A DNA stretch of 40,030 bases, from NCBI GenBank assembly GCA_029259655.1, contig JAJDET010000106.1, forward strand, positions 1 through 40,030. The letters are read 5' to 3'. The notes beneath the pieces were generated by a model. That model did no database searches. It saw only the letters and a program-made list of their open reading frames with translations, and was not told where the DNA came from. How positions within the stretch are numbered: position 1 is the first letter of the stretch; the number at the start of each line of letters is the position of its first letter. This DNA is from Planctomycetota bacterium (GTDB taxonomy: Bacteria; Planctomycetota; UBA1135; GCA-002686595). Below, piece after piece: positions 11,383 through 19,975 of this stretch. The translations under genes were made by a program, and so were the position numbers.

Positions 11383-11398
11383 GGTCATCTCCTGACTG

Positions 11399-14248
11399 TC
11401 ATTCTCCGAGCTGGTTGATCAGGACCGAGGCGATGCCCGAGTTGGTCTGCACCAGATCGCGGATCCCATCGCCGTCGAAATCGGCCGAGCGCAGGTCCTC
11501 CGCAGCGAAAGATCCGTAGTAGGGCACTTCAGTGCCGAACGTCCCGTCACCGCTGCCTGGGAGCATGAAGAGCTGCTCCTCGCCGGTCACGGAGAAGATG
11601 ACGTCGAGAACGGCGTCACCGTCGAAGTCTTCGAAGAGCAATGGGGTGAATCGCCAGAAGTCGTCGGTCGCGGAGTTCAATGGAGCAGCGAACGTTCCAT
11701 CGCCGTTTCCCAGGACGACACTGATTTCTGAGGGATCCACCGTCATTCCGACGTAGTCGAGGTCATCGTCGTCGTTCACGTCGAGCAGAACGATGGGGTG
11801 GTGCAGGAAGACGGGGATCGATGCACCGGAGAAGAACGTGCCGTCGCCGTGGTTGAGGAGCACCTGCTGCGCACCGATGAGATCGATGTCCTGATCTCCA
11901 TCCAGGTCGCCGCTGAGGAGACTGAAGTCCGCGTTGGCGGCCGCGTAGGTCGCCTCGTTCACGAAGGTCCCGTCGCCCACGTTGATCCGGACCTTGACGA
12001 CGTCGTCGACCGCGTACACGAGGTCGGGCTCTGCGCTTCCCCCCAGGTCCTCCGTGAAGAACTGGTCGATGCGACCGACCGAGGGGTAGGCGACCTCCGC
12101 TCCGTACGTCCCGTCTCCAGCGTTCAGGCGCACGACGAGCGACCCGGCCAAGGTGAACACCAGGTCGACCAGGGCGTCCCCGTTCAGGTCCACGGCGTAG
12201 AACCGAGTGGGGCCTATGATCTGGCCTCCATTCAGGGTGTAGCTCGCGGGTGGCGCGAACGTTCCGTCGCCGTTGCCGATGAACACCTCGATCGCCGTGA
12301 AAGAGGCCACGATCAGGTCGGTGGCGGTATCTCCATCGAGATCCTCGGCGAAGACGAAACGAGGGTCCGAGATCGAGGCCGAGGTGATCGGCACGCCGAG
12401 CGTCCCGTCCCCCGCGTTGAGCAATACGGACACGGATCCATCATCCACGAGGACGACGTCCCGGAACCCGTCTCCGTCGAAGTCTCGTACCAGGTGCTCC
12501 TCCGAGTCCGCCGTGCGGCCCGATGATGAAATCGAGCCGGTCCGCGACCCGAGCAGGACGTGAACCTCCTTGCCACCTCGAACGACGGCGTCGTCGAGGC
12601 CGTCGTTGTTCATGTCCGCGATGATGACTTCCCCGTCGTTGACGCCGAGGCCAATCAGGAACTGCTTGATCCCCCGAAACCGGCCGGCCCCGTCGCCCGG
12701 GAATGCCACGTGGTAGCCGTCGTCCCCCCCCAGCGTGGAGTTGTCCTTGGCACCGACGACCATGAGGTCGAGGATCCCGTCCAGGTCGAAGTCGGTCACG
12801 TTCACCGCATCCGGACTGGGGATCCTGGAGACACGCTCGAGCTCGAAGGTGCCGTCGCCGTTCCCGTACATCAAAGTGACGTTCTCGTTCAGGTCGCTGA
12901 CGAACGCCAGGTCGAGCTCGCTGTCGCCGTCGAGGTCCGTGGCGAGCAAGTCCCTGGGTGTGCCCCCATCGGTGGGGATGACCGTGGTCACCGGAGAGAA
13001 GAAGTTATTCCCGTTGCCGGGGCGCAGCGTGATGTCGTCGGAGAAGAGGTTGGCCGTCACGACGTCCAGCTTCGTGTCCCCGTCGAAGTCTCCCAGGACC
13101 ACGTGCGTCGGACCGAAGCCCACGACGAAGGGGCCCTTCAGCTGGAAGTCTCCGGTCCCGTCCCCGGTCATGCTCGAGACGCGATCGGTATCCCGCAGCG
13201 CGCCGACTACGTCCGTGAACCCGTCGTCGTTCAGGTCTCCGCAGACGACGTCGTGCGCACCACCCGTCGCGAAGGTCGTCGGCGTGCCGAAGGAGCCCGT
13301 TCCGAGCCCGAGGTGGACGGAGGTCATCGTGTCCCCGCTGTTGGCGACGACGACGTCGAGCACACCGTTCAGGTCGAAGTCCTCGATCGCGGCCTGCAGC
13401 GGGACCAGGCCCGCGGGCGAGAGCACGGAACCCGAGAAGTCTCCGTTCCCGTCGCCCAGGAAGACGTGGAATCCGTTCTCCTCCTGGGAGACGACGAGCG
13501 CGTCCAGGTCCCCTTCCCCCGTGAAGTCGGCGAGCTCCACGCTCGCGCGGGCGACGGTCTGGGGGAAGCCCCCTCCCTGGACGTTGAACGAGGTATCGCT
13601 ACCCGTCTCCTCGAACCCTCCGCTGACGCGACCGAGCCTGACCGAGAGCACGTGATCCGCGGTGAACGGATCGTCGATGACGGTGGCGAGGTCTCGCAGG
13701 CTGTCGCCGTCGAGGTCTCCCAGTGCGAAGTCCTGCCCGCCCCTGTCGGTGAAGAGCTCGGGCTCGAAGATCCGACCCGTGTGCTCGCCCACCACCATCC
13801 GCAACGCGTTCGTCACGCCCACGCCGTTCTGCGCTCCGGGATCGAAGACTCCCGCCTGGAAGACAACGAACCCGCCGCACAGGAACGGATCGACCGCGAC
13901 GAGAGGGAACTGCAACGGCGAAGCGCCGCTCCCGTCCGTCGTGAAGAACACCGACTTGAGGGGCGTGCCGAAGTGAAAGATCGCTCCGTAGGTCGGGTCG
14001 AAGAACGGCGCCTCGACAGGGCTGTAGACGAGCGCACCGCTCGAGTTCGGGAACGCGCCCTCGATCCGGAGCGAGAACGGCCCGCCGACGACGGGCGCGC
14101 CGTCCGGCGTCGTGAGCTCGGGCCCGGCGGTACCGGCGTCGAGACGCTTCAGGACGACCTCCGTCCCGCAGACCTGTGCGGTGGACACGGAATGGACGAC
14201 GACAACGGCGACGAGGGCGAGGAAGAGGGGCAGCTGGGTCCGAGTCAT
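11399..14248 (-). CDS. Secreted FG-GAP/VCBS repeat protein, array member F (16 repeats)
   Basis: This 949-residue protein has a signal peptide ('LVAVVVVHSVSTA'), then 'QVCGTEVVLKRLDAGT' and the shared N-terminal domain with its second conserved cysteine in 'DPFLCGGFVVFQAGVFDPG'. Sixteen Asp-rich repeat loops can be counted, from 'GDLDGDSLRDLATV' to 'ADFDGDGIRDLVQT', and the protein ends 'VLINQLGE'. The ATG at 14248 is preceded by GGTGGAG and lies 16 nt after the stop of gene E. Its signal-peptide end matches that of member G. Beta-propellers of this type bind calcium and often protein or sugar ligands in extracellular proteins; the actual partner is unknown. No anchor, PEP-CTERM tail or type IX sorting domain was seen. 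Confidence 0.92.
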   Translation of the reverse strand: MTRTQLPLFLALVAVVVVHSVSTAQVCGTEVVLKRLDAGTAGPELTTPDGAPVVGGPFSLRIEGAFPNSSGALVYSPVEAPFFDPTYGAIFHFGTPLKSVFFTTDGSGASPLQFPLVAVDPFLCGGFVVFQAGVFDPGAQNGVGVTNALRMVVGEHTGRIFEPELFTDRGGQDFALGDLDGDSLRDLATVIDDPFTADHVLSVRLGRVSGGFEETGSDTSFNVQGGGFPQTVARASVELADFTGEGDLDALVVSQEENGFHVFLGDGNGDFSGSVLSPAGLVPLQAAIEDFDLNGVLDVVVANSGDTMTSVHLGLGTGSFGTPTTFATGGAHDVVCGDLNDDGFTDVVGALRDTDRVSSMTGDGTGDFQLKGPFVVGFGPTHVVLGDFDGDTKLDVVTANLFSDDITLRPGNGNNFFSPVTTVIPTDGGTPRDLLATDLDGDSELDLAFVSDLNENVTLMYGNGDGTFELERVSRIPSPDAVNVTDFDLDGILDLMVVGAKDNSTLGGDDGYHVAFPGDGAGRFRGIKQFLIGLGVNDGEVIIADMNNDGLDDAVVRGGKEVHVLLGSRTGSISSSGRTADSEEHLVRDFDGDGFRDVVLVDDGSVSVLLNAGDGTLGVPITSASISDPRFVFAEDLDGDTATDLIVASFTAIEVFIGNGDGTFAPPASYTLNGGQIIGPTRFYAVDLNGDALVDLVFTLAGSLVVRLNAGDGTYGAEVAYPSVGRIDQFFTEDLGGSAEPDLVYAVDDVVKVRINVGDGTFVNEATYAAANADFSLLSGDLDGDQDIDLIGAQQVLLNHGDGTFFSGASIPVFLHHPIVLLDVNDDDDLDYVGMTVDPSEISVVLGNGDGTFAAPLNSATDDFWRFTPLLFEDFDGDAVLDVIFSVTGEEQLFMLPGSGDGTFGTEVPYYGSFAAEDLRSADFDGDGIRDLVQTNSGIASVLINQLGE

Positions 14249-14264
14249 GGTCTCCACCAAGCTG

Positions 14265-17069
14265 TCATTCTCCGAGCTGGTTGATGAGGACCGCGAAGCG
14301 ACCGGAGATGCTCCCGGCCACCAGGTCGCGGATCCCGTCGCCGTCGAGGTCCGCGGACCGGAGGGCCTCGATCCCGCGGGCGACGAAGTGGGTCTCTGGA
14401 CCGCTGAACGTCCCGCCGCCGTCGCCGCGGAACATCGTGATCTCCCCGGCCGGGACGTCGAGCAGCACGGCATCCGTGAGGCCGTCGCCGTCGAGGTCGT
14501 CGAGGAAGAGCCCCGACGTCCGGAAGAAGTCGCCGATGCCGAAGAAGGTGTGGCCGGGCGACGTCAACTGCGCTCCGAACGTGCCGTCGCCGTTGCCCAG
14601 GTGGACGCCCACCGCTCCGATCGACTGGGGAGGAATCGCCCCCCAGAACCCGGTCATCTCCACGCCCACGATGTCGAGCACGCCATCGCCGTCGACGTCG
14701 TGCAGGACGGGCCATGCGAGTGCGATCGCGACGGACCCGGCCGAGGTGAACGCGCCGGCGCCGTCGTTCAGGAACACCTCGGTTCCGGCGAGGAAGTCCA
14801 GGGCGAGGTCGTTGTTCAGGTCGCCGGAGAGCAGGAGGTGGTTCGCATCGACGGCCGGGTGGACCACGGCGCTCGTGAACGTGCCGTCACCCTTGTTGAG
14901 CCGGACGTTGAAGGTCTCGTCCGTGACGGAGTAGGCGAGATCGGGGAACGTGTCTCCGTTGAGGTCCTCCGGCACGAGGTCCGTGACGAAACCGCCCGCA
15001 CCGTAGAAGCCGGGAAACTCGAAGCTGCCGTTCCCCTTGGAGATCGCCACGGACAGGAAGGAAATCGCCTGGCTCGTCCCGTAGGCGATGACGAGGTCGG
15101 GGAAGGTATCCCCGTCCACGTCCTTGCTGTAGACGTCGCCGACAAAGGCCGTGGTGAGCGTGCTCGGCGAACCAAGGGTCCCATCGCCCGCGTTGAGCAG
15201 AACGGCGATGTCCGACTTGGAGCCAGGGCCGGGGTGTATGAGAACGACGTCCATGAACCCGTCCGAGTCGAAGTCGTCGAGCGAAAAACCGCGCGAAGGA
15301 GAGGGGATGGCATAGGTCACGGTCGGCGCGAACCGCTCTCCCCCCAGTCCGATCGAGACGGAGAACCCGTCCCTCGTATTGACGATCACGTCCTCCAGCC
15401 CGTCGTTGTCGAGGTCCTCCACGAGCGTCTCGAACCCGAAACTGTCCAGGGCCTTCTCGCCGTGGTGGACGTGCCGGACTCCCTCGAAACGCCCCTCGCC
15501 GTCGCCCGGGAACACGGCGTGACTCTCGCCGTAGGGCATGTCGTGCTCCGACGGGTCTCCGGTGACGAGGAGATCGAGGTTCCCGTCCAGGTCGTAGTCC
15601 GTCGAGTGCACGGCGTCCGGTGAGTGCAGCCCACCGACGTGCTCGTGCTCGAACGTGCCGTCGCCGTTGCCGAGCATCAGCGTGACGTCCTCGTACCAGG
15701 TGTTGACGACCGCCAGGTCGAGCGCCCCGTCGCTGTCGAGGTCCGCGGCGAGGATGTCCCGCGGCGCCCACCTGCCGGTGGGAAGAACCGTGGTCACCCC
15801 CGAGAAGAACCCGTTCCCGTTCCCGGGGCGCAGGGTGATGTCCTCGGAAGCGTGGTTCGCCGTCACGAGGTCGAGGTCCGTGTCTCCGTCGAAATCGCCG
15901 AGCGCGACCCTGTGCGGACCCGCGCCCATGACGAACGGACCGTTCAGGGTGAAGTCCCCGTTCTCGTCACCGGCCATGACCGCGACCCGGTCGGTGGCCT
16001 TGATCGCCGCAACGAAGTCGGGGAATCCGTTCTCGTCGAGGTCACCGGTCGCGACGTCGGCGGCCCCGCCGATCTCGAACCAGGTCGGGACGCTGAAACC
16101 GCCGCCGACCTCCCCGTACCGCACCGAGGTTCGCGTGTCGCCGATGGCCGCGACGACGACGTCCAGCCTGCCGTCCAGGTCGAAGTCGTCGATCGCAGCT
16201 CGAACGGGATCGATACCGGCCGGGAAGAACCCCGCCGGGGAGAGGCCGCCGTTTCCGTCGCCCAGGATCAGCTGGAACCTGTTGTCCGGCAGGAACCTGT
16301 TGCCCGAGTCGACCGTGGTGATGACGTCGACGTGACCGTCCCCGTCGAAGTCCGCCGCGTCGACGCTCGCGGCCTCGTCGTCGACGACGAAGTCGGTCCC
16401 GGTCTCCGCGAAACCGCCGGTCGGGAGACCGAGGCGCGTCGAGACCGTGTGAACGCCGGGATTCAGGATGGGGAACTGGTTCCGCGTCGAGTGCACGGCG
16501 ACCAGGTCGCGCAAGCCGTCGCCGTCCATGTCCGCCAGAACGCTGTCATGTCCGCCGCCGGCGAGAGGCGGCTCGGGACGGAAGATCCGCCCCGTCGAGC
16601 TCCCGACGACGAGCCGCAGCGCGTTCGACACCGCGACGCCGTTCTGCGCGGCGGGATCGAACACGCCGGCCTGGAAGATCACGAACCCGCCGCAGAGGAA
16701 CGGGTCGAGCGCCGCGAGCGCGAACTCCGGCGGACCGTTGCCCTCGCTGTCCGTCGTGAAGAAGACGGCCTTGAAGGGGGCGCCGAAATGGAAGGTGGCA
16801 CCGTAGGTCGGGTCGAAGAAGGGCGCCTCGACCGGACTGTACACGAGCGCTCCGGACGAATTCGGGAACGCGCCCGTGACCCGCAGCGAGAACGGCCCTC
16901 CGACGACGGCCGCGCCGTTCGGTGTCGTGAGCTCGGGTCCGACGGCCCCGGCATCGAGCCGCTTCAGAACCACTTCCGTCCCGCAGGCCTGAGCTTCGGC
17001 CACGGCCGGAAGGACGAGGAGAGCGGCCAGTGCTGAAACACAGCCCTGGAGCGAATGAGATCTACTCAT
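14265..17069 (-). CDS. Secreted FG-GAP/VCBS repeat protein, array member E (15 repeats, repeat 12 missing)
   Basis: This 934-residue protein has signal peptide 'ALAALLVLPAVAEA' and mature start 'QACGTEVVLKRLDAG'. The ATG at 17069 has AAGGAGG 5 nt upstream. The N-terminal domain is closest to member D ('NGP', 'FALAALDP', 'DPAAQNG' shared). Only 15 Asp-rich units are present: repeat 11 ('EDLNGDTFPDLAYS') is followed directly by the equivalent of repeat 13 ('GDLNNDLALDFLAG'), so the repeat 12 seen in A-D and F has been lost in frame. It ends 'AVLINQLGE'. The gap from gene D is 84 bp, the only sizeable one inside the B-G run, and contains a small hairpin (CCGAC/GTCGG, 17107-17123), so a secondary promoter or processing site is possible. 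Confidence 0.92.
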   Translation of the reverse strand: MSRSHSLQGCVSALAALLVLPAVAEAQACGTEVVLKRLDAGAVGPELTTPNGAAVVGGPFSLRVTGAFPNSSGALVYSPVEAPFFDPTYGATFHFGAPFKAVFFTTDSEGNGPPEFALAALDPFLCGGFVIFQAGVFDPAAQNGVAVSNALRLVVGSSTGRIFRPEPPLAGGGHDSVLADMDGDGLRDLVAVHSTRNQFPILNPGVHTVSTRLGLPTGGFAETGTDFVVDDEAASVDAADFDGDGHVDVITTVDSGNRFLPDNRFQLILGDGNGGLSPAGFFPAGIDPVRAAIDDFDLDGRLDVVVAAIGDTRTSVRYGEVGGGFSVPTWFEIGGAADVATGDLDENGFPDFVAAIKATDRVAVMAGDENGDFTLNGPFVMGAGPHRVALGDFDGDTDLDLVTANHASEDITLRPGNGNGFFSGVTTVLPTGRWAPRDILAADLDSDGALDLAVVNTWYEDVTLMLGNGDGTFEHEHVGGLHSPDAVHSTDYDLDGNLDLLVTGDPSEHDMPYGESHAVFPGDGEGRFEGVRHVHHGEKALDSFGFETLVEDLDNDGLEDVIVNTRDGFSVSIGLGGERFAPTVTYAIPSPSRGFSLDDFDSDGFMDVVLIHPGPGSKSDIAVLLNAGDGTLGSPSTLTTAFVGDVYSKDVDGDTFPDLVIAYGTSQAISFLSVAISKGNGSFEFPGFYGAGGFVTDLVPEDLNGDTFPDLAYSVTDETFNVRLNKGDGTFTSAVVHPAVDANHLLLSGDLNNDLALDFLAGTEVFLNDGAGAFTSAGSVAIALAWPVLHDVDGDGVLDIVGVEMTGFWGAIPPQSIGAVGVHLGNGDGTFGAQLTSPGHTFFGIGDFFRTSGLFLDDLDGDGLTDAVLLDVPAGEITMFRGDGGGTFSGPETHFVARGIEALRSADLDGDGIRDLVAGSISGRFAVLINQLGE

Positions 17070-17153
17070 GAGTGCCTCCTTCGGATGTTTCTCTACCGAC
17101 ACTAATCCGACCGTAGCCGTCGGCGAGCGCCCGGGCGGTTTCAGGATTCTGGA

Positions 17154-19955
17154 TCATTCGCCCAGTCGGTTGGTCAGAAGGGCGGCGCGGCTCTCCTCCG
17201 ACGTCGCCAGCAGATCCAGGATCCCATCTCCGTCGAGATCCACGGCCGCGAGATCGCCGATGGATTCGAGGAAGGCGGAATACGTCTCGGCGGCGAGGTA
17301 GGTTCCGTCACCGTTGCCCTCGAAGACGGTGACGTCTCCGTTCTGGTCGCCCACGATGACGGCCTCGGGAATCGCGTCACCGTCGAGGTCGAACACGTCC
17401 CACGGGGGAAAGAGAGTATTGGGGATCAAGACGGGATCCGTGCTCACGCGGGGCATGAACGTTCCATCGCCCCTGCCTACCCGGACGCCGAACTCGATGA
17501 ACGAGTTCGGTGACGCAAGCGTCCGCTCGATGCCCACGAAGTCGAGCACCCCGTCGTTCGTCACGTCGACGAGCCGGGTTTCGTCGAAGGAGGTCCCGAC
17601 CGTGATGCCCGGCGTGAAGACGCCGTTGCCATCGTTGATGAGCTGCTGGGTTCCCCCGATCAGGTCGATGGACAGGTCTCCGTTCATGTCGCCGGTGAGT
17701 ATCGGTACCCCTGCGTTGTGGATCGCCTCGCTCCCGAAGGTCCCGTCTCCCTGGTTGATCCGGACGCAGACGCCGGTGCACCTGTAGACGAGATCGAGCT
17801 CCGGGTCCCCCCCCACGTCCAACAGGATCAGCTCCGTGATCTCCTGGCTCGGAGAAAGGCCCGATGGGTAGGAGACTTCGGTCCCGAGAGTCCCGTCTCC
17901 CGCGTTGATCCGGACGAAGAGCGTGTTGTTGATCGCATACACGAAGTCGAGGAATCCGTCCCCGTCCAGGTCCGCGGGCTCGATCAGGTCGAACGTGTTG
18001 CTCGACGTGTAGTGCACGGGCAGTGCGAACGTCCCGTCGCCGTTGCTGATCCACACCGCGAGCTCTCCGGGCGCCAGGCTGCCATGCGTCGTGACGAGAT
18101 CGGTATCGAGATCCCCGTTCACGTCCTCGGCGAGGAGGAAGTTGACGGTGTCCGTGGCGAACGAGATCGGAGCACCCAGGGCTCCATCGCCCGGGTTGAG
18201 CAGGACAGAGACCTGGGAACTGAAGTTTCCGTCCTCGAGGGCGACGTCCCGGAACCCGTCCCCGTTGAAGTCGCCGAGCACGACGATGTCCGCGTTCTCC
18301 GTGGAACCCGCATTGATGACGGGGCCGGTCCGCGACCCGAGCAGGACGTGGACGTCCTGGTCGCTGCGAATGACAGCGTCGTCCACGCCGTCGTTGTTCA
18401 TGTCCGCCACGAGGATGTCGGATGTGGTGGTGGAAACGGGGCTGCTCCCGATCTGGAAGTGGTTCACACCCGGAAAGCGCCCGGCGCCATCGCCTTCGAG
18501 CAGGACGTGGCCCCCGTCGCCGGTGACGACCATGTCGAGGTCCCCGTCCAGGTCGTAGTCCGTCACTCCCACGGCGTCCGGCGAGTCGATCGCCGCGAGG
18601 TGCTCGATGCCGCCGAACGTCCCGTCCCCGTTCCCGAGCATCAGCGTGACGTCCTCCACGACGTCGTTCACGACCGCCAGGTCGAGAAAGCCGTCGCCAT
18701 TGAGATCCGTGGCTAGCAGGTCGTTGGGTCGGCCCTCCCCGGTGGGAACGGTCGTCGTGATCGGGGACAGGAAGCCGTTCCCGTTGCCCGGCCGCAACGT
18801 GATGTTGGGGGGAGTCCGGTTGGCGGTCACCACGTCCAGGAGCGTGTCCCCGTCGAAGTCGCCGATGGCGGCTCTCTCTGGGGACAATCCCACGATGAAG
18901 GGCCCGTTGAGCTGGAAGCTCGCGGTCCCGTCTCCCGTCAGGGTCATCACGCGATCCGTGGTCTCCAGAACGGAGACGAGGTCCTGAAATCCGTCCTCGT
19001 TCAGGTCTCCGCCCACCACGTCGACGGCTGCACCCGTCGGAAACAGGGTCGGGAGGTTGAAGAAGCCGGTGCCGGTCCCCGGATGGAAGGCCGTGCCGTT
19101 GCTGGACGCGGTGATGACGTCGAGGGTCCCGTTCAGATCGAAATCGCCGGGGACGACACTCACTCCGCCCGTCGTTCCTCCGAAGGACCCGATTCCAGTG
19201 AAGTCCCCTGCACCGTCGCCGAGCATGACGATGAAGCCGACTCCCCCGCTGAGAAGAAGGTCCTGGTTCCCGTCCCCGTCGATGTCGACGATGTGCGGAT
19301 CTCCGCCGCCGACCGAGTAGTCGGGCCCGGTGGCGGCAAACCCACCGCCGGGCAGGCCGAGCCGGAGGGAGAAGGGGCCGGTCGCGACGAAGTCGCGCAG
19401 ACCGTCGCCGTCGACATCGCCGAACAGGAGGTCCCTTCCTTCCTGCCCCGAGGGGAGCTCGGGGTCGAAGAGCCTGCCGACGTTCTCCCCGACGACCAGC
19501 CGCAGCGCGTTCGACACCGCAATCCCGTTCTGCGCGGCGGGATCGAACACACCGGCCTGGAAGATCACGAACCCGCCGCAGAGGGACGGGTCGAGCGCCG
19601 CGAGCGCGAACTCGATCGGGCCGTTCCCCTCGCTGTCCGTCGTGAAGAAGCCGGTCTTGAAGGGGACGCCGAAGTAGAAGGTGGCGCCGTAGGTCGGGTC
19701 GAAGAACGGTGCCTCGACCGGACTGAACACGAGCGCGCCGCTCGCGTTCGGGAGCGCGTCCACGACCCGCATCGAGAACGGCCCTCCGATCACGGGCGCG
19801 CCGTCCGGAGTCGTGAGCTCCGGCCCGGCCGCGCCGGCATCGAGCCGTTTCAGGACCACCTCCGCCCCGCACGCCTGTCCTTGCGCCGCCGTCGAGAGAG
19901 CGAGGGTACCGAGAGCCGCTCCCGCGGCAACCCGAAGCCGACTGTGTCGAGCCAT
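17154..19955 (-). CDS. Secreted FG-GAP/VCBS repeat protein, array member D (16 repeats)
   Basis: This 933-residue protein starts at the ATG at 19955, with AAAGGA about 7 nt upstream; the frame stays open for eight more codons without a better signal. The signal peptide ends near 'STAAQG' and the mature protein begins 'QACGAEVVLKRLDAG'. The shared N-terminal domain is followed by 16 Asp-rich FG-GAP/VCBS units ('GDVDGDGLRDFVAT' to 'VDLDGDGILDLLAT') and the ending 'LLTNRLGE'. It begins 20 nt after the stop of gene C, so co-transcription is likely. In unit 15 the loop reads 'FDLDGDAIPEAVIV', with Glu in place of the usual last Asp. Extracellular calcium-binding role inferred from the repeat family; substrate unknown. 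Confidence 0.92.
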   Translation of the reverse strand: MARHSRLRVAAGAALGTLALSTAAQGQACGAEVVLKRLDAGAAGPELTTPDGAPVIGGPFSMRVVDALPNASGALVFSPVEAPFFDPTYGATFYFGVPFKTGFFTTDSEGNGPIEFALAALDPSLCGGFVIFQAGVFDPAAQNGIAVSNALRLVVGENVGRLFDPELPSGQEGRDLLFGDVDGDGLRDFVATGPFSLRLGLPGGGFAATGPDYSVGGGDPHIVDIDGDGNQDLLLSGGVGFIVMLGDGAGDFTGIGSFGGTTGGVSVVPGDFDLNGTLDVITASSNGTAFHPGTGTGFFNLPTLFPTGAAVDVVGGDLNEDGFQDLVSVLETTDRVMTLTGDGTASFQLNGPFIVGLSPERAAIGDFDGDTLLDVVTANRTPPNITLRPGNGNGFLSPITTTVPTGEGRPNDLLATDLNGDGFLDLAVVNDVVEDVTLMLGNGDGTFGGIEHLAAIDSPDAVGVTDYDLDGDLDMVVTGDGGHVLLEGDGAGRFPGVNHFQIGSSPVSTTTSDILVADMNNDGVDDAVIRSDQDVHVLLGSRTGPVINAGSTENADIVVLGDFNGDGFRDVALEDGNFSSQVSVLLNPGDGALGAPISFATDTVNFLLAEDVNGDLDTDLVTTHGSLAPGELAVWISNGDGTFALPVHYTSSNTFDLIEPADLDGDGFLDFVYAINNTLFVRINAGDGTLGTEVSYPSGLSPSQEITELILLDVGGDPELDLVYRCTGVCVRINQGDGTFGSEAIHNAGVPILTGDMNGDLSIDLIGGTQQLINDGNGVFTPGITVGTSFDETRLVDVTNDGVLDFVGIERTLASPNSFIEFGVRVGRGDGTFMPRVSTDPVLIPNTLFPPWDVFDLDGDAIPEAVIVGDQNGDVTVFEGNGDGTYLAAETYSAFLESIGDLAAVDLDGDGILDLLATSEESRAALLTNRLGE

Positions 19956-19975
19956 GGCCAGTCCTTTTCGAAAGG